28,189 nucleotides of DNA from a virus: positions 1 to 28,189 of the IMG/VR virus record IMGVR_UViG_3300031974_004185, one strand, 5' to 3'. The notes below the pieces were generated by a model, which was given only the letters and a program-made list of their open reading frames with translations, had not been told where the DNA came from and did not search any database. A program made the position numbers and the translations under genes. Below, one piece after another: positions 7,118 to 14,193 of the stretch; position 1 is the stretch's first letter; every line of letters begins with the position of its first letter.

Positions 7118-7523
7118 ACAAGGGATGAGACAAAAGGTTGTGAAGCTTTTAAGTGAATTGGGAGCATTTAGTGTAGAAAATCCCATTCGTCCAGGAACTC
7201 CTGACGTGAATTATATTGAAGGTTGGATAGAATTAAAATGGTTGAGAAGATATCCAAGGAATTATAAAGAAAGTCCCATTCTTATTGAACACTTTACTCC
7301 TCAGCAGCGTATATGGTTAAGGAAGCGATGGGAAAAGGGTGGTGCTGCTTATTTATTACTTCAAGTGAAAAAAGAATGGTTCTTATTCACTGGTAAGACT
7401 GCGTCGAAGATGGTGGGAAGATCAACCTATCAAGAATTGATAGGTTGTGCTGCTGCTTATTGGGCAAATGGTTTAAATAAAGAGGAATTAATAAAATGTC
7501 TAAGAAACAAAATTTCAGATTAA
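7110..7523 (+). CDS. PD-(D/E)XK-type nuclease (VRR-NUC/resolvase-like)
   Basis: 137 residues from ATG 7110, inside the end of the deaminase gene; an upstream in-frame start at 7014 would run deep into that gene and is unlikely. Catalytic pattern: RPGTPDVNYIEGWIELKW, giving Asp32, Glu41 and Lys43 in the spacing D-x8-E-x-K. A later FTPQQRIWLRKRWEKGG block fits the conserved glutamine helix of this superfamily. Likely roles are branched-DNA resolution or a host-takeover nuclease; the exact family needs a profile search. It carries an 11-bp perfect inverted repeat (7423-7447). Confidence 0.68.
   Translation: MSEQGMRQKVVKLLSELGAFSVENPIRPGTPDVNYIEGWIELKWLRRYPRNYKESPILIEHFTPQQRIWLRKRWEKGGAAYLLLQVKKEWFLFTGKTASKMVGRSTYQELIGCAAAYWANGLNKEELIKCLRNKISD
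7423..7447. repeat. 11-bp perfect inverted repeat in coding sequence
   Basis: Arms CAACCTATCAA (7423-7433) and TTGATAGGTTG (7437-7447) flank the loop GAA, within the 3' third of the nuclease gene and 48 bases before the next start codon (ATG 7496). It would form a stable RNA hairpin. No function is known. Confidence 0.9.
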
Positions 7524-7825
7524 CAGTAGGAGAATCTCTCCTGTTAGATCGAAGAAGACGTGGCGAGAATCAGAAACAAGCTGCTGCTCGTCTTGAATTA
7601 TCATATAATTCGTATTGTTATCTTGAAAGAGATATGATGGCTCACGATATTGAAGTAGAGTTAAATTCAATTGCACCGAACGAAAAATGCTTGATTTATA
7701 GAAAGCGAGCAGGTATGACACAAGCCCAAGTGGCGAATACTTTGGGCTTGTGTCGCTGGTGGATTAATTTAATGGAACAAGGTAAGTCTCCTTGTGGACA
7801 ATTACTTCAATTTTGGGAAGCATAA
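7496..7825 (+). CDS. Tandem helix-turn-helix (Xre-like) regulator
   Basis: 109 residues, ATG with AGAGGA upstream, overlapping the nuclease gene. Two HTH units are visible: residues about 10-45 (RLTVGESLLLDRRRRGENQ, then KQAAARLELSYNSYCYLE) and about 65-100 (RKRAGMTQAQVANTLGLC, then RWWINLMEQG). The second is the cleaner Xre/Cro-type unit. It is the only DNA-binding regulator in the window and therefore the best local candidate for acting on the repeated promoter module (inference). A 13-bp perfect inverted repeat lies within the second HTH coding region. Its stop overlaps the primase-helicase ATG (TAATG). Confidence 0.72.
   Translation: MSKKQNFRLTVGESLLLDRRRRGENQKQAAARLELSYNSYCYLERDMMAHDIEVELNSIAPNEKCLIYRKRAGMTQAQVANTLGLCRWWINLMEQGKSPCGQLLQFWEA
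7717..7754. repeat. 13-bp perfect inverted repeat within the HTH gene
   Basis: Arms GACACAAGCCCAA (7717-7729) and TTGGGCTTGTGTC (7742-7754) with a 12-base loop. Each arm contains the over-represented octamer AAGCCCAA, in opposite orientations. It codes for part of the second HTH, so it is both coding and palindromic; it might be an operator or an RNA hairpin. Confidence 0.92.
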
Positions 7826-10188
7826 TGAACAGCATAGAATTTTTAAGAAAGTGGAAGCAAGGAGGACCATGGGTTCTTACTTCAATTCAAACAGATAGAA
7901 AAGGAATACACACACAAACTTTCTATGAAAAAGATGCAGAAGCATTAGAGAATTGGTTAAATCAATATAATGGTAAACGAAATATTTATTTCCATGTAAA
8001 TCCTCCGACGCATGATTTAAAGAAAAAAGCTGAGCGTGAAGACATTAAAGAACTTTCTTGGTTGCATGTAGATATTGATCCTAGAGCTGGAGAAGACATT
8101 GAAGATGAACGTGAAAGAGCGTTAAATCTACTTACAGAAAGATTGCCTAAAGGGGTGCCAGCTCCCACTGTTATTGTATTTTCTGGTGGTGGTTTTCAAG
8201 GGTTTTGGCGTCTTGAAAATCCAATAATTATCAATGGAGACTTAGCAAAAGCAGAAGATGCTAAACGCTATAATCAACAATTAGAAATTTTGTTTGGAGC
8301 AGATAACTGTCACAACATTGATAGAATAATGCGTCTTCCAGGAACTATGAATATTCCTGATGCTCGCAAACAAAAGAAAGGAAGAAAGCCTGAATTAGCG
8401 AAGGTGGTAGAGTTTAATGAAAATATTTATGCACTAAAAAACTTTACTCCTGCTGCAGCAGTTCAAATGGCTGATGATAGTGGATTTAGTGGAAGTCGGG
8501 AAACTGTTAAAATAAGTGGTAATATTGAAAGAATTCAAGATGTTTCTGAATTGGATGAATGGTCAGTTCCTGACCGTATAAAAATAATAATTGTGCAAGG
8601 GAGTCATCCTGATGAAGTTAAACAAGGAGACAATAGTCGCTCTGCGTGGGTTTTTGATGCAATTTGTAATATGGTTCGTCGTGATGTTCCTGATGATATC
8701 ATTTTTAGCATATTAACAGATCCAGATTATGATATTTCAGAAAGCATTCTAGAAAAAGGCTCTAATGCTGAAAAGTATGCCATTAGGCAAATTGAGCGTG
8801 CAAAAGAAGAGGTTATAGATCCATGGTTGCGTAAACTTAATGAAAAATTTGCTGTGATAGGTAACATGGGTGGAAAATGTAGAATTGTTGAGGAAGTTCA
8901 CGACCCTGCATTAAATAGAAGCAGACTAACCAAACAATCATTCGATGATTTTTGTAATAGATATGCAAATATTGATATTGAAATTGGTATAAGTAAAACT
9001 GGTGTTCCACAAACTCAGAAATTAGGTAGGTGGTGGAAAGAACATCCTAAACGCAGACAATACGATTCACTAATATTTGCTCCAGGAAAAGAAGTTAGTA
9101 ATGCTTACAATTTGTGGAAAGGTTTTAGTTGTGAAAGTCTTCCTGGAGATTGTTCATTATTTCTTAAACACATAGAAGAAAACATATGTCAAGGCAATCA
9201 AGTGTTTTATGAATATCTTATTTCTTGGCTTGCTAGAGCAATACAGCAACCTGATTCTCCAGGAGAAGTTGCTGTTGTGTTGCGTGGTGGTCGTGGTGTT
9301 GGTAAATCCTTATTTGCCAAGGAGTTTGGGAAGCTATTTGGACGTCATTTTCTACAAGTTAGTAATGCTGGTCACTTAGTTGGTAACTTTAACAGCCACC
9401 TCAGAGACACTATTGTATTATTTGCGGATGAAGCATTCTTTGCTGGTGACAAGAAACATTCTTCAGTACTAAAAACTTTAATCACTGAAGAAACTATTAC
9501 AATTGAAGCAAAGGGTGTTGATGTAGAAGCAGCTCCCAACTATGTGCATTTAATTATGGCATCGAATGATATGCATGTCATACCAGCTGGGGGAGATGAA
9601 CGTAGGTTTTTTGTTTTGGATGTTGGTAAACAACACCAGCAGGACGCCTCTTATTTTGGGCTTCTTATGAAACAAATGGAAAATGGTGGGAGAGAAGCAT
9701 TACTTCATTATTTAATGACTTATGACATTTCTGACTATCAAGTTAGAAATGTTCCTCAAACAGATGCATTGAAGGAACAAAAGATGTTATCATTAAGCCC
9801 AGAAGAGGACTGGTGGTATCAAAAGCTGCTGGACGGAAGGTTGCTAGAAAAACATGAAGCTTGGGTTAGTGAAGTTATGAAACGTGAAATTATCGATGAC
9901 TTCATAGACAATCATAGAAGGTTTAATGTAACAAGACGTGGCACTGCAACACAGTTGGGCAGGTTCTTGAACCGTGTTTGTCCTACACTGACAGGTGTAC
10001 AGAAAATGGCAGAAATTGAAGTTAACCATCCTGACGGTTGGAGTTCTACTAAAAAGGAAAGAACTTATTTTTGGAAATTTCCATCATTAACAGAGTGTCG
10101 TGCACGTTGGGATGAGTTTTATGGTGGTGAGAAATGGTCAGAAGAACCACAACAATTTGAATTAAATAGCAAAAAAGATCCATTTTAG
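7825..10188 (+). CDS. Primase-helicase (AEP-type primase + SF3/DUF5906-type helicase)
   Basis: 787 residues from ATG 7825 (the in-frame start at 7792 lies inside the HTH gene). The N-terminal archaeo-eukaryotic primase-like domain has Asp83 and Asp85 in LHVDIDPR, a SGGGFQGFW block (120-128) and Asp166/Arg170 in DRIMRLPGTMN. The C-terminal superfamily 3-like ATPase has Walker A RGGRGVGKS (487-495), Walker B VLFADEAFF (Asp535, Glu536), a sensor-like LIMASND, and an arginine-rich GDERRFFVLDV. The architecture resembles phage primase-helicases related to DUF5906 and NrS-1-type primase-polymerases. It would prime and unwind DNA for the polymerase at 4168. Confidence 0.88.
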   Translation: MNSIEFLRKWKQGGPWVLTSIQTDRKGIHTQTFYEKDAEALENWLNQYNGKRNIYFHVNPPTHDLKKKAEREDIKELSWLHVDIDPRAGEDIEDERERALNLLTERLPKGVPAPTVIVFSGGGFQGFWRLENPIIINGDLAKAEDAKRYNQQLEILFGADNCHNIDRIMRLPGTMNIPDARKQKKGRKPELAKVVEFNENIYALKNFTPAAAVQMADDSGFSGSRETVKISGNIERIQDVSELDEWSVPDRIKIIIVQGSHPDEVKQGDNSRSAWVFDAICNMVRRDVPDDIIFSILTDPDYDISESILEKGSNAEKYAIRQIERAKEEVIDPWLRKLNEKFAVIGNMGGKCRIVEEVHDPALNRSRLTKQSFDDFCNRYANIDIEIGISKTGVPQTQKLGRWWKEHPKRRQYDSLIFAPGKEVSNAYNLWKGFSCESLPGDCSLFLKHIEENICQGNQVFYEYLISWLARAIQQPDSPGEVAVVLRGGRGVGKSLFAKEFGKLFGRHFLQVSNAGHLVGNFNSHLRDTIVLFADEAFFAGDKKHSSVLKTLITEETITIEAKGVDVEAAPNYVHLIMASNDMHVIPAGGDERRFFVLDVGKQHQQDASYFGLLMKQMENGGREALLHYLMTYDISDYQVRNVPQTDALKEQKMLSLSPEEDWWYQKLLDGRLLEKHEAWVSEVMKREIIDDFIDNHRRFNVTRRGTATQLGRFLNRVCPTLTGVQKMAEIEVNHPDGWSSTKKERTYFWKFPSLTECRARWDEFYGGEKWSEEPQQFELNSKKDPF

Positions 10189-10190
10189 TG

Positions 10191-10243
10191 TTGTCTTTTT
10201 CTTCGAATGGATTATTATGAGTTTTAGAAAAGGACAACAACTT
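10191..10243 (+). promoter_or_regulatory. Sigma70-like promoter with symmetric leader, module copy 2
   Basis: TTGTCT (10191-10196), 16-base spacer, TATTAT (10213-10218). The downstream arm AGAAAAGGACAACAACTT (10226-10243) is nearly the reverse complement of the -35 block TGTTGTCTTTTTC, so a read-through transcript could pair the two. A second AGAAAAGGA (10248-10256) then serves the SprT-like gene. Confidence 0.65.
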
Positions 10244-10262
10244 AATTAGAAAAGGATGTATA

Positions 10263-10835
10263 ATGAGTAATAGAGAAACATGGTTAGAGAATGCCAAGAA
10301 AGAATTATCACAGAAATTCTTTCTTGATAATGGATATAAACTCCCAGAAAAAGTGCAAGTTAGTTGTGGTTTTCCTCGTGGAAGTTCAAAAGCAATAGGA
10401 CAATGTTTTGATCCTGAAGTTTGTGAAGACGGAACAGTGCAAATATTTATTTCTCCTTGCCAGTCAGATCCAATTCGTGTTTTAGATATACTTTTGCACG
10501 AATTGATACATGCTGCAGTAGGTATAAAAGAGGGTCATAAAGGCAATTTTCGTAAATTAGCGAAAGAATTTGGTCTTGCTGGCAAAATGACAGCTACTTA
10601 TGCTGAAGTGGGTAGTAGTCTTTGGGAAAAGTTGGCTATGATTGCTGGTAAATTAGGAAGATATCCTCATGGTTCTATAAAACTAAAAAAGAAGAAAAAG
10701 AAATCTGATGGTTGGATTAGATTATACTCTGTTGAGCATGAAGCTTATAAAATAACAATAAGTCCCAAGCAGTATGAGGAGTTTGGTGCTCCTCTTGACC
10801 CTTGGGGAACTCAAATGCAGGAGGTAAAAAGATGA
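10263..10835 (+). CDS. SprT-like zinc metallopeptidase
   Basis: 190 residues, ATG preceded by AGAAAAGGA. The SprT-like metallopeptidase signature is ILLHELIHAAVGIKEGHKG: His79, Glu80, His83 and third ligand His92, followed by a FRKLAKEFGL helix. Residues 140-148 are a lysine run (KLKKKKKKS). The C-terminal part (WIRLYSVEHEAYKITIS onward) replaces the zinc ribbon found in many SprT proteins with a cysteine-free tail. Eukaryotic relatives (Spartan) digest proteins crosslinked to DNA; phage substrates are unknown. First gene after promoter copy 2. Confidence 0.85.
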   Translation: MSNRETWLENAKKELSQKFFLDNGYKLPEKVQVSCGFPRGSSKAIGQCFDPEVCEDGTVQIFISPCQSDPIRVLDILLHELIHAAVGIKEGHKGNFRKLAKEFGLAGKMTATYAEVGSSLWEKLAMIAGKLGRYPHGSIKLKKKKKKSDGWIRLYSVEHEAYKITISPKQYEEFGAPLDPWGTQMQEVKR

Positions 10836-11284
10836 AAATAGAATTAATAAAAATAAATCGTGGGAAGTGGAAGTACGAATTGGTGGAAGATTTTGCTATC
10901 TTACTACCACCATATAGTGACTTTATTCCACAGCAAACATTAACAATTGATAAACATAAATATTTTACTATTCAAATTGTTGAAAAAACTGGTGAGACAT
11001 TAGTGAAAATAAAATCTGGTTATGCTTGGGATGGTGCTACTGGACTTCCAGATTTACTTCAAACCAAAGATTTACAGATTCCTAGTTTAGTGCATGATGT
11101 ATTCTGTCAAGCTACTAACGAAGATTTATTATCTTGGAATCGTTGGAGAGAATATGGAGACGATATATTCAAAACCCTTTATGAAGAAATAAAACGTCAA
11201 GGTTGTGGAATATTTTTCTTGCGTAAATGGTTTTTGTATACAGCTATAAGAATTAATTCAATTTATCAGGGGTGGAAGAGATGA
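10832..11284 (+). CDS. DUF1353 phage protein
   Basis: 150 residues from ATG 10832, which follows GGAGGT and overlaps the SprT-like gene. The signature is SGYAWDGATGLPDLLQ followed by SLVHDVFCQ, diagnostic of DUF1353 (the conserved G-x-x-WDGA and HD). Function is unknown; the family is common in phages of Gram-negative bacteria. The C-terminal FFLRKWFLYTAIRINSIY is hydrophobic and could touch the membrane, but is weak as a transmembrane helix. It leads directly into the membrane protein at 11281. Confidence 0.82.
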   Translation: MKIELIKINRGKWKYELVEDFAILLPPYSDFIPQQTLTIDKHKYFTIQIVEKTGETLVKIKSGYAWDGATGLPDLLQTKDLQIPSLVHDVFCQATNEDLLSWNRWREYGDDIFKTLYEEIKRQGCGIFFLRKWFLYTAIRINSIYQGWKR

Positions 11285-11478
11285 ACAAAATAATTTTTAG
11301 TATATTAGTGTTATTGGTAATTGTTTTGTTATTTGGACTGATGCTTTATCAAGCCTTAACATTGCCAATTGTTTATGAAAGTTATAGTTTAGGCACGTGT
11401 GTTGAAGTGTTTGACCCTTCTGGGCAATATAGTTGTGACAATCTACCTGCTAAGTATCACCATGAATGGAGAAGTTAG
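11281..11478 (+). CDS. Small single-pass membrane protein
   Basis: 65 residues from ATG 11281. Residues 4-28 (IIFSILVLLVIVLLFGLML) form one strong hydrophobic helix with a Lys at position 3, so the rest probably faces the periplasm. The C-terminal part has a recognisable phage pattern, VYESYSLGTCVEV then YSCDNLPAKYHHEW, with two cysteines. I have seen this C-V-x-V ... S-C ... P-x-x-Y arrangement in small conserved phage proteins of unknown role. It overlaps the end of the DUF1353 gene by four bases. Confidence 0.72.
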   Translation: MNKIIFSILVLLVIVLLFGLMLYQALTLPIVYESYSLGTCVEVFDPSGQYSCDNLPAKYHHEWRS

Positions 11479-11480
11479 TT

Positions 11481-11717
11481 ATGTGTTATAGTATTAAGAT
11501 TGATGTTCAAACTCCTTATGCTCTTCAATTGTTATTAGAAATTCATAAGTTAATAAAAAATGAAGAAGCAGAAGAAAAGATTGCAGAGTTAGTGGGAAAA
11601 CTGCATTATGATTTAGGTTTAAGGGAAGAAGTGGTGGAGATTGATACAAATTATTTAGAAGAACATAGAGTTGGTTTTATTATTGTTCATGAACAAACTG
11701 AAAGGGTGGTGCATTAA
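11481..11717 (+). CDS. Small phage protein of unknown function
   Basis: 78 residues from ATG 11481, chosen because GGAG lies about nine bases upstream; an in-frame ATG at 11466 lacks a ribosome site. Mixed alpha/beta, acidic, with a helical KNEEAEEKIAELVGKLHYDL segment. No recognisable domain. It sits two bases after the membrane-protein stop and one base before the MazG-like start, so it is surely in the same operon. Confidence 0.6.
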   Translation: MCYSIKIDVQTPYALQLLLEIHKLIKNEEAEEKIAELVGKLHYDLGLREEVVEIDTNYLEEHRVGFIIVHEQTERVVH

Positions 11718-11718
11718 G

Positions 11719-12543
11719 ATGACTTATCAAGTAAAAGAATTTAATATTGCATTTAAAATAAATATGCCTGATAGTCCAGAGCTACCAGAGCAAAACAAAG
11801 CACGTCCTGTTGACGACGATCTAAAATTAAAGGAGTGGGCTGAAAAACTGGAGGATATTGCAGAAGACATGCATAAGTCTGCAGAAACAGCTGATCATCC
11901 ACTAAGTTATATGCGGTTGCATTTACTAACTGAAGAATTATCTGAGTTAGTGCGTGGATTAGAAAATGATGACATTGTTGAAACTTTAGATGCATTGTGT
12001 GATTTACGCTATGTGTTGGATGGAACAATCCTCAGCTTTGGGCTTGATCATGACGATATTTTTGATAAAGCTTATAAAGAAGTTCATCGCTCCAACATGT
12101 CGAAATTAGATGAAAATGGTGAACCAATATTTAATCCTGCAGGTCGTGTTGTTAAAAGTTCAAAATACACACCTCCTGATCTCAAACAATTCTTTAATGA
12201 AGAAGATTTTAAAAGATGGGGAACTGGTTTGAATCAACGTTATGTGGGAGGAATTGAACATTTAGTTGGTCGACCAAGAGATTTAATTTATTTAGACTTA
12301 ACTGATTATGGAGCTGACACTCTTTTGAATAAATGGGGTGGTGGTAAACAGTGGGCTATTGAAAGAGTTCTTGATAATGTTGAATATGAAAACGAAATGC
12401 ATGAAAAAGATCCTAATAGACAAGTTTGGAACCCTCGCTGCAAAGAAGCTGTTTATCGTGTTTCTTATGTTAATGTTCCATATGGTTTTTGGAAAACATT
12501 AAAGAAAAAAGTAAAACTTGAAAAGGTATTTCCCAATGATTGA
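11719..12543 (+). CDS. MazG-like nucleoside triphosphate pyrophosphohydrolase with extra C-terminal domain
   Basis: 274 residues from ATG 11719. Residues 60-150 hold the all-alpha NTP pyrophosphatase core: EExxE at 72-76 (LLTEELSELV) and ExxD at 88-91 (VETLDALCDLRYVL), then the typical NMSKLDENGEPIFNPAGRV and KSSKYTPPDL ending. The remaining 125 residues (KQFFNEEDFKRWGTG onward) are not part of the usual fold and I do not recognise them. Such enzymes remove triphosphates such as dUTP or dTTP-like substrates; here it may shape the nucleotide pool around hmdU (inference). It overlaps the next gene by eight bases. Confidence 0.8.
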   Translation: MTYQVKEFNIAFKINMPDSPELPEQNKARPVDDDLKLKEWAEKLEDIAEDMHKSAETADHPLSYMRLHLLTEELSELVRGLENDDIVETLDALCDLRYVLDGTILSFGLDHDDIFDKAYKEVHRSNMSKLDENGEPIFNPAGRVVKSSKYTPPDLKQFFNEEDFKRWGTGLNQRYVGGIEHLVGRPRDLIYLDLTDYGADTLLNKWGGGKQWAIERVLDNVEYENEMHEKDPNRQVWNPRCKEAVYRVSYVNVPYGFWKTLKKKVKLEKVFPND

Positions 12544-12805
12544 TGATTATACTGAATATCCTACTACTGTCGGTGAAATTAAATCTGATTTAACGCAAGA
12601 TGCAACTGATTGGTCTGCTAGAGATTTATTAATAAATCTGTTAAGAGATATCGATAGTGGTAAATTAGAAATTGAAAAATTAGTTCTTAGCTACCGTCGT
12701 AAAGATGGTAGTTTAGGATTTGGCAATGCTGGTGAATCTAATCATGTTGTTGCTGTAGGTCTTTCTACTATTTTAACTAGTTGGCTATTAGATTCTGTTG
12801 AATAA
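12536..12805 (+). CDS. Small phage protein of unknown function
   Basis: 89 residues from ATG 12536, with AAAAGG nine bases upstream (an in-frame TTG at 12518 is less likely). Begins MIDDYTEYPTTVGEIKSDL; the centre has LLRDIDSGKLEIEKLVLSYR then DGSLGF. I do not recognise it. It ends at the hairpin and promoter copy 3, so it closes the operon that begins at 10263. Confidence 0.6.
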   Translation: MIDDYTEYPTTVGEIKSDLTQDATDWSARDLLINLLRDIDSGKLEIEKLVLSYRRKDGSLGFGNAGESNHVVAVGLSTILTSWLLDSVE

Positions 12806-12822
12806 AAGTTGTCTTTTTATTC
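12800..12822 (+). terminator. AT-rich hairpin at operon end
   Basis: GAATAAAAG (12800-12808) pairs with CTTTTTATTC (12813-12822) apart from one bulged base, loop TTGT. It spans the stop codon of the preceding gene and is followed by promoter copy 3. The same element is perfect at 14161-14184. Low G+C makes it a weak intrinsic terminator. Confidence 0.4.
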
Positions 12823-12831
12823 ATTTAGTTG

Positions 12832-12884
12832 TTGTCTTTTTCTACAGATAAGGTATAATCATAATCAGAAAAGGACAACAACTT
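12832..12884 (+). promoter_or_regulatory. Sigma70-like promoter with symmetric leader, module copy 3
   Basis: TTGTCT (12832-12837), 16-base spacer, perfect TATAAT (12854-12859). The upstream block AGTTGTTGTCTTTTTCT and downstream AGAAAAGGACAACAACTT (12867-12884) are inverted repeats with one mismatch, centred on the -10 region. A second AGAAAAGGA (12885-12893) precedes the DenV-like gene. This is the most complete copy. Confidence 0.72.
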
Positions 12885-12902
12885 AGAAAAGGATTAAATA
12901 AA

Positions 12903-13445
12903 ATGACTCGTATAAATTGTATTCCAGTTCAGGAATTATGTCGTCACCATCTTGTAGCTGAATATCGTGAATTGCCACGTGTGTTTAAGTTAGCTTATAA
13001 AGCTATTAACAAGGGAACAGCAATAGCCGTTCCCCCTACTTATACTTTGGGCACTGGTCACGTCAAGTTTTTCTATGCTCGTCTTGAATATTTATCTAAA
13101 CGGCATGAAGAATTAGTTGCTGAAATGAAGGCTCGTGGCTTTAAACCACAAATGGAAAATGTTGGAGCTGAATGGAAAACTAAGATTGAACAAATTTATT
13201 GGAACGACTGGAAGCCCAGTGAACAAGATATGTCTATTAATCGTGCACGCATAGAGGAACGCAAGCCCAAGTTGAAGTTTGTTCGTGAGGACAGGGGAAT
13301 GTGTCGTAGATACTATTCTTTTTCTCGTAAGTTGTATTGTGAATGTGAACTTAACAACGAACTTTATGTTTGTAGTAAAGATGGTGAACCTTCACATAAG
13401 GTTGCTGATTCTGTTGAAGAATTTAATAAGAGGTTAGCAAAATGA
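12903..13445 (+). CDS. denV: T4 endonuclease V-like pyrimidine dimer DNA glycosylase
   Basis: 180 residues, start MTRIN as in T4 endonuclease V. The catalytic Thr2 (N-terminal amine after Met removal), Arg3, the block AEYRELPRVF with Glu23, and TLGTGHVKFFYARLEYLSKR all match the T4 enzyme closely. The family cuts at UV-induced cyclobutane pyrimidine dimers. The protein is about 40 residues longer than the T4 enzyme (138 residues): the MCRRYYSFSRKLY region probably matches T4 WYKYYGKAIY, and a C-terminal extension (CELNNELYVCSKDGEPSHK onward) follows. First gene after promoter copy 3. Confidence 0.93.
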   Translation: MTRINCIPVQELCRHHLVAEYRELPRVFKLAYKAINKGTAIAVPPTYTLGTGHVKFFYARLEYLSKRHEELVAEMKARGFKPQMENVGAEWKTKIEQIYWNDWKPSEQDMSINRARIEERKPKLKFVREDRGMCRRYYSFSRKLYCECELNNELYVCSKDGEPSHKVADSVEEFNKRLAK

Positions 13446-13705
13446 GGGATATTTTTGTTTTAGATGAAGACAAACAAATTGTGTCAACTATTTGTTTGTC
13501 TCCCATTCAAGTCAGAGAATTGGAAGACAAGGGTGAAGTTATTCTTCGTGATTATGAAGATACTGTTCGCAGTGTAGAATTTAAGACTAATGGTGAAATA
13601 AGTGGTGCGCTTTCTTATAAGACAATTAAGTATAAGGCTGTGTGGGAAAAGAGTAATAATTTTGCTGGTAAGCAATTGAAAGGGGTTGTGAAAGATGAAG
13701 GGTAG
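13442..13705 (+). CDS. Phage protein of unknown function
   Basis: 87 residues, ATG overlapping the DenV-like stop (ATGA). Begins MRDIFVLDEDKQIVSTICL; predicted mixed beta with a short central helix. No domain recognised. An 11-bp perfect inverted repeat lies in codons 9-20. It overlaps the next gene by 11 bases. Confidence 0.6.
   Translation: MRDIFVLDEDKQIVSTICLSPIQVRELEDKGEVILRDYEDTVRSVEFKTNGEISGALSYKTIKYKAVWEKSNNFAGKQLKGVVKDEG
13468..13501. repeat. 11-bp perfect inverted repeat in coding sequence
   Basis: Arms AGACAAACAAA (13468-13478) and TTTGTTTGTCT (13491-13501) with a 12-base loop, beginning 26 bases after the start codon at 13442. It could affect translation initiation of that small gene. 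Confidence 0.9.
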
Positions 13706-13940
13706 AATATTTGCTAAGAAAATTATTAATTCTAAGACTGGTCGTTCCGTGATTTGTGTAAGACTTAGAGACGGAAGCACTCGTTGTGTTGTTGTTCTTG
13801 AAGGGACGTTACCCAAGGGAAACCGTTTAAGAGTTGGAGAAGAGCTAATTCTTGGATTAACAAAGGTAAAAGTCCGTGGGGGATTGGAATTAGAGACTGG
13901 ATCTAGTCCTTATGTTCCTGAAATTAAAATGGTGGATTAA
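13695..13940 (+). CDS. Small basic phage protein of unknown function
   Basis: 81 residues, ATG with AAAGGGG upstream, overlapping the previous gene. It is basic and beta-rich (KTGRSVICVRLRDGSTRCVV, then LPKGNRLRVGEELILG), suggesting a small barrel, but no family is recognised. Its stop is one base before the next start. Confidence 0.58.
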   Translation: MKGRIFAKKIINSKTGRSVICVRLRDGSTRCVVVLEGTLPKGNRLRVGEELILGLTKVKVRGGLELETGSSPYVPEIKMVD

Positions 13941-13941
13941 A

Positions 13942-14166
13942 ATGGCAGAGATTACAATAAATATTGATATTAACTCACTACATGAAATACCATTAGCTTA
14001 TGAAAAAGCTATGAAAGAAGCTGAAGAAATCATGAATGACAGCATTTCATATTATGTTGGTATTAGTTTGAAAAAAATAAATTTATATAAACACTATTCT
14101 TCAGAAGAAGTTGAATATAGGTGTGAATTTGAAATAACTAATATAGATATTTGTGAATCTGAATAA
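13942..14166 (+). CDS. Small acidic phage protein of unknown function
   Basis: 74 residues from ATG 13942, with GGTGG seven bases upstream; the in-frame start at 13912 lies inside the previous gene. Sequence begins MAEITINIDINSLHEIPLAY and continues with a helix EKAMKEAEEIMNDS, then a beta-rich C-terminal half. No domain recognised. Its stop codon is part of the hairpin at 14161. Confidence 0.58.
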   Translation: MAEITINIDINSLHEIPLAYEKAMKEAEEIMNDSISYYVGISLKKINLYKHYSSEEVEYRCEFEITNIDICESE

Positions 14167-14184
14167 AAAGACAACTTTTTATTC
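14161..14184 (+). terminator. 10-bp perfect AT-rich hairpin at operon end
   Basis: GAATAAAAAG (14161-14170) and CTTTTTATTC (14175-14184) with loop ACAA. The left arm includes the TAA stop. A T-rich stretch follows. An alternative pairing of AAAAAGACAAC with the downstream GTTGTCTTTTT is possible, so two mutually exclusive structures can form. Confidence 0.5.
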
Positions 14185-14193
14185 ATTTAGTTG

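Noticed and set aside
7496-7825. HTH gene as a lysogeny repressor
   Set aside because: No integrase, divergent promoter or paired cro-like gene is present, so lysogeny is not supported.
10681-10715. A/lysine run in the SprT-like gene as a frameshift site
   Set aside because: The reading frame continues normally to a plausible end, and no alternative-frame product of interest follows.
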